The notes beneath the pieces are model-generated. The model did not search any database, was not told the origin of the DNA, and saw nothing but the letters and a program-made list of their open reading frames with translations. A stretch of 64,000 bases of DNA from Flavobacteriales bacterium (GTDB lineage: Bacteria > Bacteroidota > Bacteroidia > Flavobacteriales_F > PHOS-HE28), in NCBI GenBank assembly GCA_019638085.1, contig JAHBUL010000009.1, positions 1-64,000 of the forward strand. The letters are read 5' to 3'. The position numbers and the translations under genes are program-made. Numbering within the stretch: the stretch's first letter is position 1; each line of letters begins with the position of its first letter. Positions 9,374 to 18,368 of this stretch are shown here, piece by piece.

Positions 9374-9507
9374 ATGTGAACCCGGTCTGCTACTAGTGGA
9401 TTTCGGGAGTTGCATTCCATCCACGCGCATTTGTTGATAGGATGCGACCGATGCCAATTTTGGAAACATGTGGCATGGCTACTTTGGTCCAAGCATAAAA
9501 ATGGACC

Positions 9508-9900
9508 ATGTCTCTTAAACACATGCATATCGGTCGCACGGCAACCTCGCCGGAGATCGAACTGGATCTGGAACGGGGCACCATTGATATCATTGGTCGA
9601 TCCCTTCCCGCGAACAGTGAGCTTTTTTATGATCGCGTGTACAGGTGGCTTGAGGAGTACCTGAAGGAGCCTCGTGAAAAGACCATCGTGAACATGCGGA
9701 TGGACTACTTGGACACCAGCAGTAGCAAGCATTTCTACAACATCTTCGATCGCCTGAGCACGGCGAATGAACACGGCAGTGTGGTGCAGGTGAATTGGCA
9801 CTATGAGATCGGAGATGAGGAAATGGCGGAAACAGGCAAGGATTATCAGAGCCTCTTTCCCATGCAGTTCAACTTTATTGAGGTGAAGGACCTGTTCTAG
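9508..9900 (+). CDS. SiaC-like (DUF1987) regulatory phosphoprotein
   Basis: The 130 aa product matches the SiaC/DUF1987 family: opening with SPEIELDLERGTIDIIGRSLPANS, a core YRWLEEYLKEPREKTIVNMRMDYLDTSSSKHFYNI and an ending with HYEIGDEEMAETGKDY. In Pseudomonas SiaC is phosphorylated by the kinase SiaB and dephosphorylated by the phosphatase SiaA, and stimulates the diguanylate cyclase SiaD. The conserved LDTSSSK segment contains the phosphoacceptor region. No siaA, siaB or siaD gene lies nearby, so its partners must be elsewhere or different. It is a cytoplasmic, STAS-like-fold protein by family inference. Confidence 0.8.
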   Translation: MSLKHMHIGRTATSPEIELDLERGTIDIIGRSLPANSELFYDRVYRWLEEYLKEPREKTIVNMRMDYLDTSSSKHFYNIFDRLSTANEHGSVVQVNWHYEIGDEEMAETGKDYQSLFPMQFNFIEVKDLF

Positions 9901-9966
9901 GGTTTGCCCTACTCCACTTCCGGCCCGTCGTTACTGCGTACAGCAATCCAGTCAGGGACAAAAAGA

Positions 9967-9998
9967 ACAAGCCCTTCAACTTTCGTTGAAGGGCTTGT
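9967..9998 (-). terminator. Terminator of tRNA-Arg
   Basis: A perfect 14 bp stem (ACAAGCCCTTCAAC / GTTGAAGGGCTTGT) around TTTC. On the minus strand it is followed by TCTTTTTG, so it terminates the tRNA-Arg transcript; it could also stop readthrough from the siaC-like gene on the plus strand. Confidence 0.85.
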
Positions 9999-10008
9999 CA
10001 CTGTATTG

Positions 10009-10082
10009 TGGACCCGTAGGGAGTCGAACCCCAAACCTCCTGATCCGTAGTCAGGTGCTCTATCCAATTGAGCTACGAGTCC
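10009..10082 (-). tRNA. tRNA-Arg (ACG)
   Basis: The minus-strand cloverleaf has acceptor GGACTCG paired with CGGGTCC (one G-U), D-arm AGCTCAATTGGATAGAGC, anticodon loop CTACGGA with anticodon ACG, and T-loop GGTTCGACTCC. The discriminator base is A and CCA is not encoded. It decodes CGU/CGC and CGA after A-to-I editing at position 34. Confidence 0.95.
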
Positions 10083-10144
10083 TGAATGTGCTTAAGGAGT
10101 GAACTATCATATCCAAAAGCGGGCGCGAATATAACACCTTGCGT

Positions 10145-10951
10145 TTAACGTGGCTTGTAATACTTCATCGCCTCGGGCATATAGGCCTTCAGATCAGCGA
10201 TGCGTCGTTCGTCGCTTGGGTGGGTGCTCAGGAATTCCGGTGGCTTGGCCCCTCCCTGTGCGGCCATGCGTTCCCAGAATGCAGGAGCCACACGGGGATC
10301 ATAACCTCCCATGGCCATGAAGACCAGCCCCATCTTGTCCGCCTCGCTTTCCTGCTTACGCCCATACGCCAACATACCCAATTGGCCACCCACGCCGTAG
10401 GCTTGGAGGAACAGGTCTGATGCAAGGGATGGGTTCTCCGCAGTAAAGGCCTGCAAGGTGAGTCCGGCACCCTGCACTGCCAGTGCTTGGCTCATCCGCT
10501 CGTTTCCATGCCTCGCTATGGCATGGGCGATCTCGTGCCCCATCACAAGAGCCAAACTCGCTTCATCCTGGGCCACAGGCAAAAGCCCTGTATACACGAC
10601 CACCTTACCACCGGGCATGCACCATGCGTTCACCATGGGATCGTCCACCACATTAAAATCCCACTCGAAATTGGCCACCCGGTCCGCAGCATCGTGTTCC
10701 TTCAGGAATGTAGTGGCTGCTGCGGCCAAGCGGTTACCGATCCCCTTTACCAAGACCACCCTTTGGTCTGAGGAAGGAAGCGGTGGATGTTCCTTCAGGA
10801 AGTTCTGATATTGTGTAAAGCTCATGCTCATCATCTCCCCTTCCGACAGCAAATTCAATTGGCTGCGCCCGGTAATGGGCACTTTTGAGCATCCCGCCAG
10901 CAGTGCAAGCATGATTGGCAGAGCGAGCAACCTGCTCCTGATCGATCTCAT
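10145..10951 (-). CDS. M48 family metallopeptidase lipoprotein
   Basis: The 268 aa product has a lipoprotein signal (LPIMLALLAGCSK, lipobox Cys at about residue 21) and the zinc-binding motif HEIAH (in LVMGHEIAHAIARHGNER), with the downstream Glu ligand probably in SEADKMGLVFMAMGGYDP. This is the architecture of soluble periplasmic M48 peptidases such as BepA/LoiP/YcaL, which act on misassembled outer membrane proteins. Substrate cannot be read from the sequence. The start ATG overlaps the clpS stop (ATGA), so it is translationally coupled to a cytoplasmic proteolysis adaptor. Confidence 0.92.
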   Translation of the reverse strand: MRSIRSRLLALPIMLALLAGCSKVPITGRSQLNLLSEGEMMSMSFTQYQNFLKEHPPLPSSDQRVVLVKGIGNRLAAAATTFLKEHDAADRVANFEWDFNVVDDPMVNAWCMPGGKVVVYTGLLPVAQDEASLALVMGHEIAHAIARHGNERMSQALAVQGAGLTLQAFTAENPSLASDLFLQAYGVGGQLGMLAYGRKQESEADKMGLVFMAMGGYDPRVAPAFWERMAAQGGAKPPEFLSTHPSDERRIADLKAYMPEAMKYYKPR

Positions 10952-11229
10952 TGGATTTCAGCTGAAAGGCCGCGGTCGCAGAGGGCTTCACACATGGGTC
11001 GTAATACTTCGAAAGCCCCGCGCTTCACGCTGCATTTACCGGTATAATGCACAAGCCATGCGCATTGTTCGGCCTGCAAGGGCTCATGGTCGCAAATATC
11101 CATCAAGCTCACGATGACATGTTCGAAGGTGTTCACATCATCATTATGCAGAATGATCTCCTTGGCCTTCACATCGATGACCAGTGTTTCCACCTCAGAC
11201 CATTTCTTCTCCTTTCGCTGCGTGCTCAT
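10948..11229 (-). CDS. clpS: ATP-dependent Clp protease adaptor ClpS
   Basis: The 93 aa product carries the ClpS core LHNDDVNTFEHV, whose Asn-Asp pair contacts the N-degron, and AWLVHYTGKCSVKRG with the conserved His. ClpS delivers N-end-rule substrates to ClpAP; clpA is not in the window. The start MSTQRKEKKWSE at 11229 is chosen over the longer ORF from 11265 because the family begins just before a charged, flexible N-terminal tail. Confidence 0.93.
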   Translation of the reverse strand: MSTQRKEKKWSEVETLVIDVKAKEIILHNDDVNTFEHVIVSLMDICDHEPLQAEQCAWLVHYTGKCSVKRGAFEVLRPMCEALCDRGLSAEIQ

Positions 11230-11440
11230 TTCCCTTCCTCTTCTGCATGCGAAGATAAAGAGCACGTCCAGTAAACGCTACAACGTACCATTCATGACCT
11301 CACCCGACCATTTGGACACCCCATACAGTTCATCCATGGCTTCCGGTCCCACAACCTGACCCGCTATCCGGGGAGGATCCGCATGGTTCATGAACGCCCC
11401 GTCATATTTCGATGAAAATGATCGGACAAGACCCGTTTCC

Positions 11441-14400
11441 TTACTGCGTGGCCAGTGCCGGATCCACCAGGATCTCCCGCCCGAACTTGGCCAACAGCGC
11501 TCTTGCATCCCGTATGGGAATGCGCTTACCATTGAGGTAAGCCGTAACGAAGGCATCACTTACGCCGAGGGCCACAGTGCCGCTTCGGCGCTGCACCGCT
11601 TGGCCTTCATTCAGGAAAATGCCGGTGGTGTACCGGATCTTCCCCGTAGTGGTAAGTTCGCTGTTGAGCGGTGTAATATTGAACAGGCGGTCCAACGCAG
11701 TGGGTTTGCTATAAACCCCTACCTGAACTGTGAAGAAGAGTCCCTTCACCGCCTCCACTTGCTTGGCTGGCGCAGCAGCAGGGTCGTTGTAATATTCCGC
11801 AGCGTTGTCGGATGGTTTGAAAGCGGCCAGCACCTCTCCTGCAGTGGTGGGATATTCGGCCAGTACAGCATCTCCAGGTGATGCTTGGGGAATAGTGGTG
11901 GTAACGGGCTCAGCGGTAACAACCGTGGTAGTTCCTGAGGAAGTGGCTATTGAATTGCCAGTGTTGGTAGCAGGGGGTGATGCTGTTGATGTTTCCGGTG
12001 CAGCACCGGGTATCGTGTTCTGAGCGAGCATGGCGCGCTCGGCCTGCATCGCTTCGCGCAAGGGCACCCGCTTGCCATCCATGTAGGCTACGACGAACGC
12101 ATCCCGATATCCACGGTCGCGCACCTTTGCTCCCGCCTCGGAAGCACTCTGCGCACTGGTGAACATTCCGGCCGTATACCGCACCAGCCCGTTGCCTGCA
12201 TGCTCCCCTGTCACTGGGGTCATATCGCTGAACGCCTCCAAGGGAAGTTCGTTCCGGAAGGCACCTACTTGCACCTTGTAAACAATCCCCACCGGCATTG
12301 GCACATCGATCGGAATGGCTTCCTCCCTTGGGGCGGCACGCTCTTCAAACTGGAACACATCCCTTGCCAAGGGCTTATTGAATGGTACCGGGGATCTGTC
12401 CATAGCGGTGCTCACACCCGCCATGCGCTCGGGTCCTTCACTTCTTACACGAACCGGGGGCTCCTCCGGTATTGCCCGCTTCGGGACCTCCACCTCAACT
12501 GATGCTATTCGCGGTTCTTGAGTGGCCAAGCTCTCTGGTGTTCTCGTTGACCGAACCGCTGTATCGTGCAAGGAAGGCGCTACGCGTTCCTGTACGTTGC
12601 TCCCCTGATCGGGCTGTGGTGTTCCCACGGCGGCCGCATGCTCTTCTTCCCGGGTGTTCCGAGCTACTGCAAGCTGTTCCTGCTGAGCTTGTTCCTGGTC
12701 TGCTAATGCAACCGTAGTGGAAGATGGCGATGGACGCGGTCGCGTGCGGGCAAGCAAGGGTTCGGTACGTCGCTTGCCTTGCTCAAGATCCATGATCATT
12801 GCGGATCGGTCTGCTGGCATGCCCTGCATCAAAGTGGCCGCTTGGGCATCGTTCAAGATGGAGGATGCTATCAATTTATCGGCTTCGGCATGCAAGGAAT
12901 CCGATCGGAGGGTAAGCGCATCAGCACGTGCTTCCAACTTCTGCACTTGTTCACGATTCCTTGTTTCACCCTCTGGAGTATTATTCCGCAATTCACCGGC
13001 CTCCTCTCGGAGGATCGTTGCCAGGGTTTCACCACCTTCGGCCTCATTCCGGATCGCAGCGGCTTCAGTTCGCTCTTGTATGGAACGGCCCTTCATCATG
13101 AAGTACTTGCGCTCCTCCTCCCCGTTCATCACCGTATTGCGCTCCTGCGCATCCAAGTAATAATAGCTATCCAAGTACGCAGCCAGCACTGCACTATCGG
13201 CCCTCACCGGAGCAACTGTACTTAAAGCAGTACCATGTGTTGCTTCTTCCTGATCAGTACGTTCAGTTTTCGGCTCCGCGGCGGTGATAACCTCACTTGG
13301 GACCTCCCGAGCTTCCACCGTTACGCTATCAATTCCAGTGTTCCGCCCCGGAACGCCTGACGCAACTGGTTCCTTAGGCTCTTCACTTGTACGGGCTGTG
13401 GACTGCTCCCCAGCCGGAGTTTCTTGGACAGCATCTGCACTGTCGCTCATGGCAATTGAGGGAGTAGCAAATGCGGAGGGATACATCCGCTGCTCCACTT
13501 CTTCATAGGTCAATGCTTCGCCAGGGGTGGCTTGACCGCTCAACAAGTAGCTACGCACCGTATGTGAACGATCATAATCACGCAAGGCCTTCAGCTCCTC
13601 GGCATACGCTTGGCGGTAGAGGGAATTCCGCTTGAAAATATCCCGAGCATCATCCGCCTGCTTACGGAAATTCTTGGCCTTGCCCATGGATGCATCGGCA
13701 GCCTCCACGTAGGACCTCCCCATCTGCATCAGCGGCTCATCAGGCGCAAACCCTTGTTTCGCCAAGCTCTTGTTCAAGACCTTCGCACTATCCTTGGCCA
13801 CGGCATATTCGCTCATGCTGATAAAGGCCAAGCGTTGACCCAGGTCCACATTATGGATCAACATATCGTCGATCTTCCGGTCCACCTGTTGGCGCAGCTT
13901 ATCATAGTTCTTACCTGCCGGGGTCTCCGCGAGGACGATCTGCATGCTGTCGATCTCCAACTGCATGTCTTCCCCGATCTGGAGGTCCCGATCCTTCATG
14001 GCAACAGCCTCCTCGCTTTTGGAAGAACGCGGTTGTAATGGGCTGGCATAGATCTGATCCAGATCGTCACTTAATGTGATATAGGAATCATTATGGGGGG
14101 ATTCCGGGACCGATCGGCCTTGGACGCGATCCTGCACCGCAGCCTGACCGGACAGTTGCGCATCCTCCAATGCCTTGGTTTCCGTAGCTGCATATTCTTG
14201 ATCCACTTCGGCCAAGGCTTGCGCAGCATTTTCCACATGTACGGTCTTCAGTTTCCTCCAACGCTCCATTCGCGGGAGCAATTCATCCGCTTGTTCAGGG
14301 TGCTCCTCTAAGAATGCAAGGATCTTGGCGGTCTGAACATCAATGCTATCGACCAACTGCATCTCCAGGGCATGGAGCATGCTGGCCTTCTCACGCGCAC

Positions 14401-17400
14401 TGGCGGGTCCCTCCAAAATGGTCTTCCGCCTCAAGTTAAACCCCGGAAAGGCCTCCTCTGCCAATTCCTCATCCAGGATCGACATATCAAACTCCAGGAA
14501 TGTGTACTCGTGCATGTCCTGCACACGGGTCGCCTTGGCGAGGGTACGTGCTTCATCATCTTTCTCATGGAAAGCAGCGATCAACGCTTTCTGCTGTGCG
14601 ATGGCCTGATCAAGGCTGTCCCTTCTCGAACGCGTCTTCTCACCCTGGCGTAATTGCTCCAGTTCAGCAAGTTTATTGGCCATCAGGAATGCGGTCTCAT
14701 CCGCAGGGGTGCTCAACTCCTGAACGGGTGCTCCTCCCTCTGCCGAGGCCACCTCTTGATGCTTATTGGAACCTTCGGGAATAGCGTTGCCTATCTGATC
14801 CGCTGACCGGGCTTGACCTTTACTTTGTTCGGTCTGGAGGCCTCCACCCTTCTCCACACCCTGCTGTTGAGCCTGAGCGAGTGCGTTCCCGGATCCAGAC
14901 CCGCCACGCTCATCGGCTTGTGCAGTGCCAGCCTCTTGAGCATCCGTTCCGGCAACTTGGTCCTCCTGTTGCTCCGGGGTCTGGATGCTCTCGGCCAGGG
15001 CCGTTCCGTTATCGGGTCGTTCTTGGTCTGTACGCACTGTACCCTCATTCAGCACACCATCCGCATTGTTGGTCTGCCCATCGCTACCAGCCAGTGCATT
15101 GGCCTCGGTAGCCGATGAGGTCTTGGACTGAGGTTGCGTACTATCCCGATTCAATGAAGATGAAGCCTGTTCCTTGGTCCCATCAGCAGAGGTAGTTGAT
15201 TTTGCTGGTGTATTCTTAGCTACTGTCTGTGTGTCCGCAGTTCGGGTGCTTGTGGTGATGCCGGCCAATGTTTGCCCCCCACCCCAATTGAACATTTGCC
15301 TTTCTCGTTCCTCCGCAGATACAGTGCTGATCGGGTCGTATTGCGCATCGATCACCAATGCCATGTTTCCTTCCTTGACCTGGGCCAAACGCTGCTCAAG
15401 GCTTGCCAGCGATTCCTTTTTCACGGTTTCAGCGGTGCGGGTATCAGGGGAATTGCTCAAATACCTCATCAATTGCACTTGTCCCCGTACCAAGGCGGCA
15501 TTTTCCTCGGCCTCTTGTGCTAGCGTGTATGCCTTCTCCACTTCATCGTGCAAAGCCTTTTGCTGTTGCTTCAACGTGGACAATTGTGCATTGAGGTCTT
15601 CCTTTTTACGCCCCTTCGCATTCTCTACCTCACGTGCCAAGCGTCCTATCCGGTCGGCAAGGATGTCCTCATCCCCCCGGAGCGCCGCTGCCTGCCTCAT
15701 TCTGCGAGAGGCCTCCGTACTTGCATCGGATGCAGCACGTCGCATCCGCTCGAGTTCATCCTCGGCTGCATCAGGCCCATTCCGTTCATCAATACTGGCC
15801 TTTAGCTGCTTCAAGGCAGTGGTGGCCTTCGATTGGTCGTTCATGGCCTGGGCTTGGACTAATTCAGCGGTTAGTGCGTCAGCCGCTATTGCGCGTTTCT
15901 TGTTCAGCGCGCCTGCTTCACCGATCTCCGTTCCGGTTCGATAGGCAGCTCGGGTCCGTGCTCCGGCTTCCAACGAACGCTGCTTCGCTTCCGCAGCCTC
16001 GCGCATCAGGCTGGTCTTTTCAGCCTCATCCACCGTGGCATCAGCCTGGTCCATCAACGCAGCCGCCCGCTTGGTCTCAGCCTCCGCCATTCCTATGTTT
16101 TCCAAGGCCAGCCCAAAGGCTGCGTTCTCCTGTTGCTCTTGTTCCACGGCCAGTACCGTGATCATTTCGGCCTCTTGAGCAGCCAGATCAATGGCCTTGC
16201 TCATGGTCATGGTGCCATCAAAGCCGGCAGCCTGTAGCGGGTCCTTGGGCGCGGAATCCTGTGGAACCACTTGAGCTTCTGCTTTCTCCCCCGTTACATC
16301 CAGCTTGGCCCGCCTACGGATCTCATCCAACGCCAAGGCCATTACATCCTCATCCAAGGGTTCGTCGAAGTAGTTCTTCACATCCACTTTTTCACCTCCC
16401 CGTTCCACGAGTTTGATCTCCTGCTTAAAGGCGGTGGGCTTATGCGCGGAAGGAATTTCAATGGTTTCCAGATGCGACCGCCCGCTTGGCCCACCTTCCA
16501 CCAGGACCTTGTACTTCCCGCCACGGGGAAGGGCAAGCACATACTCACCGTTCATGTCGGTGGTAACATCCGCAACGCGCTCCCGGGTAAGGTCATCCTC
16601 CACGATGATCCGTGCCCGACGATCAGTGGGATCGAATGCAGAGGCGTACGTCCCCTTCAGCACGGTGATGTTGATCGGTGTTTGGGTAGTACCCACCCGG
16701 TACACGTTCACCATACCCTGTTTGCTATCACGATCACTTGCAAAACAAGCTTGCTTGCCATCGGGACCCACGATGTAGAGCAACTCATCCCCTGGGGTGT
16801 TCACGGCAAAATCCATGTTCTCCGGAGCACCGAATACGTCCATGCCTTTATCGTAGGTACTCCTGAACACATCGTAGCCCCCCATGCTGTTATGCCCCTT
16901 ACTGCAGAAGTAGAACGTCCTTCCATCGGGTGCCATCACGGCATAGTCCTCATCCAGATCGGTATTGATGTACCCCGCCAACTTAACCGGCGTGGCATAG
17001 CTGCCGGTAGGCAATAGTTCACTCCGGTAGATATCCCTGCCGGTCCTTCCATCCTTGCCGTAGCTACTGAAGAAGATGGCCCCCCCCTTTGTTGGCAAGT
17101 AGGTCAGGAACGCCTCTCCGCTCTTGCGATCGATGTTGGAGAGCAGCTCCGTAGGCGTCACCACGATCTTGCCCCCGATATCGCTGAGATCATAAAAACG
17201 GAAGAAGTCCGCTGCATCCACTTCCAGCTTATTCAGCACCTGGATGTCCTTGAGATTGCTCAGGAGATATTTACCGTTCCTGCATTGTTGCTCCAAGGCA
17301 TCGACGGGAAAGCGGGTCAGTAATTTTTTATCTGCTGTACCCCGGTAATGCTTATAGGCGGAAATGGCTTCATCGAACTGGTAATCGAGCTGGTACGCAC

Positions 17401-17719
17401 GCCCGAGGAAGTACCATGCCAAATTCGGTGTTGTCGGCCCTGCGACGGAAAACTTCAGATAACCGATGGCCTTGGATTTTTCTTCCCCGCCATACAACGC
17501 ACATGCACCGTACTTGTAATTGAGCACATGATCGTGAGGGGAAAGGCTCACCAATTGGGAGTACATCGGAAAAGCCTTGGCGTACTCACCTTTTTCGAAC
17601 AAGGCATCGGCTTCGCTCTGCAAGGCAACATCACCCCCTTGTGCATGGCCGCTGATGGCCACTACCGCCATACACAACGATACCAGTGTGGCACGAACGA
17701 TATGGATGCGGCCTTTCAT
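11441..17719 (-). CDS. Giant exported TPR-PD40-CRD-coiled coil protein with two SPOR-like domains
   Basis: The 2092 aa product starts MKGRIHIVRATLV with a signal peptide cleaved near GHAQG. TPR-like repeats occupy about residues 30-170, a PD40/WD40-like propeller about 190-390 (GRDIYRSELL; PDGRTFYFCSKGHNSMGGYDVF; FASDRDS) and a carboxypeptidase-regulatory-like domain about 395-470. A long Ala/Glu-rich coiled coil and Ser/Thr/Gln linkers fill the middle. The end has two SPOR-like repeats: VYKVQVGAFRNELPLEAF (about 1810) and FFTVQVGVYSKPTALDRL (about 1995), each followed by AYMDGKRVPLRE or AYLNGKRIPIRD. The first three domains are in PorE order. Start overlaps the plsY stop (ATGA). Function is inferred only. 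Confidence 0.85.
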   Translation of the reverse strand: MKGRIHIVRATLVSLCMAVVAISGHAQGGDVALQSEADALFEKGEYAKAFPMYSQLVSLSPHDHVLNYKYGACALYGGEEKSKAIGYLKFSVAGPTTPNLAWYFLGRAYQLDYQFDEAISAYKHYRGTADKKLLTRFPVDALEQQCRNGKYLLSNLKDIQVLNKLEVDAADFFRFYDLSDIGGKIVVTPTELLSNIDRKSGEAFLTYLPTKGGAIFFSSYGKDGRTGRDIYRSELLPTGSYATPVKLAGYINTDLDEDYAVMAPDGRTFYFCSKGHNSMGGYDVFRSTYDKGMDVFGAPENMDFAVNTPGDELLYIVGPDGKQACFASDRDSKQGMVNVYRVGTTQTPINITVLKGTYASAFDPTDRRARIIVEDDLTRERVADVTTDMNGEYVLALPRGGKYKVLVEGGPSGRSHLETIEIPSAHKPTAFKQEIKLVERGGEKVDVKNYFDEPLDEDVMALALDEIRRRAKLDVTGEKAEAQVVPQDSAPKDPLQAAGFDGTMTMSKAIDLAAQEAEMITVLAVEQEQQENAAFGLALENIGMAEAETKRAAALMDQADATVDEAEKTSLMREAAEAKQRSLEAGARTRAAYRTGTEIGEAGALNKKRAIAADALTAELVQAQAMNDQSKATTALKQLKASIDERNGPDAAEDELERMRRAASDASTEASRRMRQAAALRGDEDILADRIGRLAREVENAKGRKKEDLNAQLSTLKQQQKALHDEVEKAYTLAQEAEENAALVRGQVQLMRYLSNSPDTRTAETVKKESLASLEQRLAQVKEGNMALVIDAQYDPISTVSAEERERQMFNWGGGQTLAGITTSTRTADTQTVAKNTPAKSTTSADGTKEQASSSLNRDSTQPQSKTSSATEANALAGSDGQTNNADGVLNEGTVRTDQERPDNGTALAESIQTPEQQEDQVAGTDAQEAGTAQADERGGSGSGNALAQAQQQGVEKGGGLQTEQSKGQARSADQIGNAIPEGSNKHQEVASAEGGAPVQELSTPADETAFLMANKLAELEQLRQGEKTRSRRDSLDQAIAQQKALIAAFHEKDDEARTLAKATRVQDMHEYTFLEFDMSILDEELAEEAFPGFNLRRKTILEGPASAREKASMLHALEMQLVDSIDVQTAKILAFLEEHPEQADELLPRMERWRKLKTVHVENAAQALAEVDQEYAATETKALEDAQLSGQAAVQDRVQGRSVPESPHNDSYITLSDDLDQIYASPLQPRSSKSEEAVAMKDRDLQIGEDMQLEIDSMQIVLAETPAGKNYDKLRQQVDRKIDDMLIHNVDLGQRLAFISMSEYAVAKDSAKVLNKSLAKQGFAPDEPLMQMGRSYVEAADASMGKAKNFRKQADDARDIFKRNSLYRQAYAEELKALRDYDRSHTVRSYLLSGQATPGEALTYEEVEQRMYPSAFATPSIAMSDSADAVQETPAGEQSTARTSEEPKEPVASGVPGRNTGIDSVTVEAREVPSEVITAAEPKTERTDQEEATHGTALSTVAPVRADSAVLAAYLDSYYYLDAQERNTVMNGEEERKYFMMKGRSIQERTEAAAIRNEAEGGETLATILREEAGELRNNTPEGETRNREQVQKLEARADALTLRSDSLHAEADKLIASSILNDAQAATLMQGMPADRSAMIMDLEQGKRRTEPLLARTRPRPSPSSTTVALADQEQAQQEQLAVARNTREEEHAAAVGTPQPDQGSNVQERVAPSLHDTAVRSTRTPESLATQEPRIASVEVEVPKRAIPEEPPVRVRSEGPERMAGVSTAMDRSPVPFNKPLARDVFQFEERAAPREEAIPIDVPMPVGIVYKVQVGAFRNELPLEAFSDMTPVTGEHAGNGLVRYTAGMFTSAQSASEAGAKVRDRGYRDAFVVAYMDGKRVPLREAMQAERAMLAQNTIPGAAPETSTASPPATNTGNSIATSSGTTTVVTAEPVTTTIPQASPGDAVLAEYPTTAGEVLAAFKPSDNAAEYYNDPAAAPAKQVEAVKGLFFTVQVGVYSKPTALDRLFNITPLNSELTTTGKIRYTTGIFLNEGQAVQRRSGTVALGVSDAFVTAYLNGKRIPIRDARALLAKFGREILVDPALATQ

Positions 17720-18366
17720 AACTTTGAAGTTGACCTGCCCAGCAGGTCCATGCGGCTCTCGTTTCCTTTCACCAAGCGGCCGATATTTTGGCGGTGTGTA
17801 TAGAAGACGACGACACAAAGTAGCCATGCAAAGATCTTCATCACCAAACTGGGTTCATGAAAAACCAGCGTGACCGCCACTGGAAAAGCGATCGCAGCCA
17901 CCAAGGATGCGAGCGACACGTAGCGCGATATGATGAAAATGATGAAGAAGACGATGATGCAGATCAATGCTGAACCGGGGTGTATGGCCAATATGCCTCC
18001 CAACGAAGTAGCAATTCCCTTGCCACCCCGAAAGCCTGCAAATACAGGATAGAGGTGTCCCACGACGGCCGCTGATACGAGAAGTACCCGTAAAAGGGTC
18101 CATACATCGGAATAGGGCTCGGCACCGCTCCATATAGGCAGCAGGCGGACGGGCAGGAAACCCTTCAGAACATCGAGCAATAGAACGGGCACACCTGCTT
18201 TCGGACCGAGCACACGGAAGGTATTGGTGGCGCCGGCATTATGGCTTCCATGCTCGCGGATGTCCACACCGAAGAACCCTTTGCCCCACCACACGGAACT
18301 GGGTATGCTCCCGCATAGGTAGCTGATGGCCATCGCCGTGATCCCGTACATCCAAGGAAACTCCAT
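17716..18366 (-). CDS. plsY: Glycerol-3-phosphate acyltransferase PlsY
   Basis: The 216 aa multi-pass membrane enzyme transfers an acyl group from acyl phosphate to glycerol 3-phosphate, giving lysophosphatidic acid, the first step of phospholipid synthesis. Family motifs are present: SYLCGSIPSSVWWGK, GSHNAGATNTFRVLGPKAG and GHLYPVFAGFRGGKGIAT. Several hydrophobic helices follow. Its acyl-phosphate supplier PlsX is not in the window. It lies 2 bp after the 1482 aa gene and overlaps the giant protein gene (ATGA). ATG 18366 (MEFPWMYG) and 18351 (MYGITAM) are both possible starts. Confidence 0.95.
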   Translation of the reverse strand: MEFPWMYGITAMAISYLCGSIPSSVWWGKGFFGVDIREHGSHNAGATNTFRVLGPKAGVPVLLLDVLKGFLPVRLLPIWSGAEPYSDVWTLLRVLLVSAAVVGHLYPVFAGFRGGKGIATSLGGILAIHPGSALICIIVFFIIFIISRYVSLASLVAAIAFPVAVTLVFHEPSLVMKIFAWLLCVVVFYTHRQNIGRLVKGNESRMDLLGRSTSKL

Positions 18367-18368
18367 GC

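Noticed and set aside
11278-11391. Short minus-strand ORF ending DELYGVSKWSGEVMNGTL, reminiscent of epimerase or SET-domain fragments
   Set aside because: It is only 37 codons with no start context, and the resemblance (YGVSK, NHADPP) is too short to be meaningful. It may be a relic, but I cannot support it.
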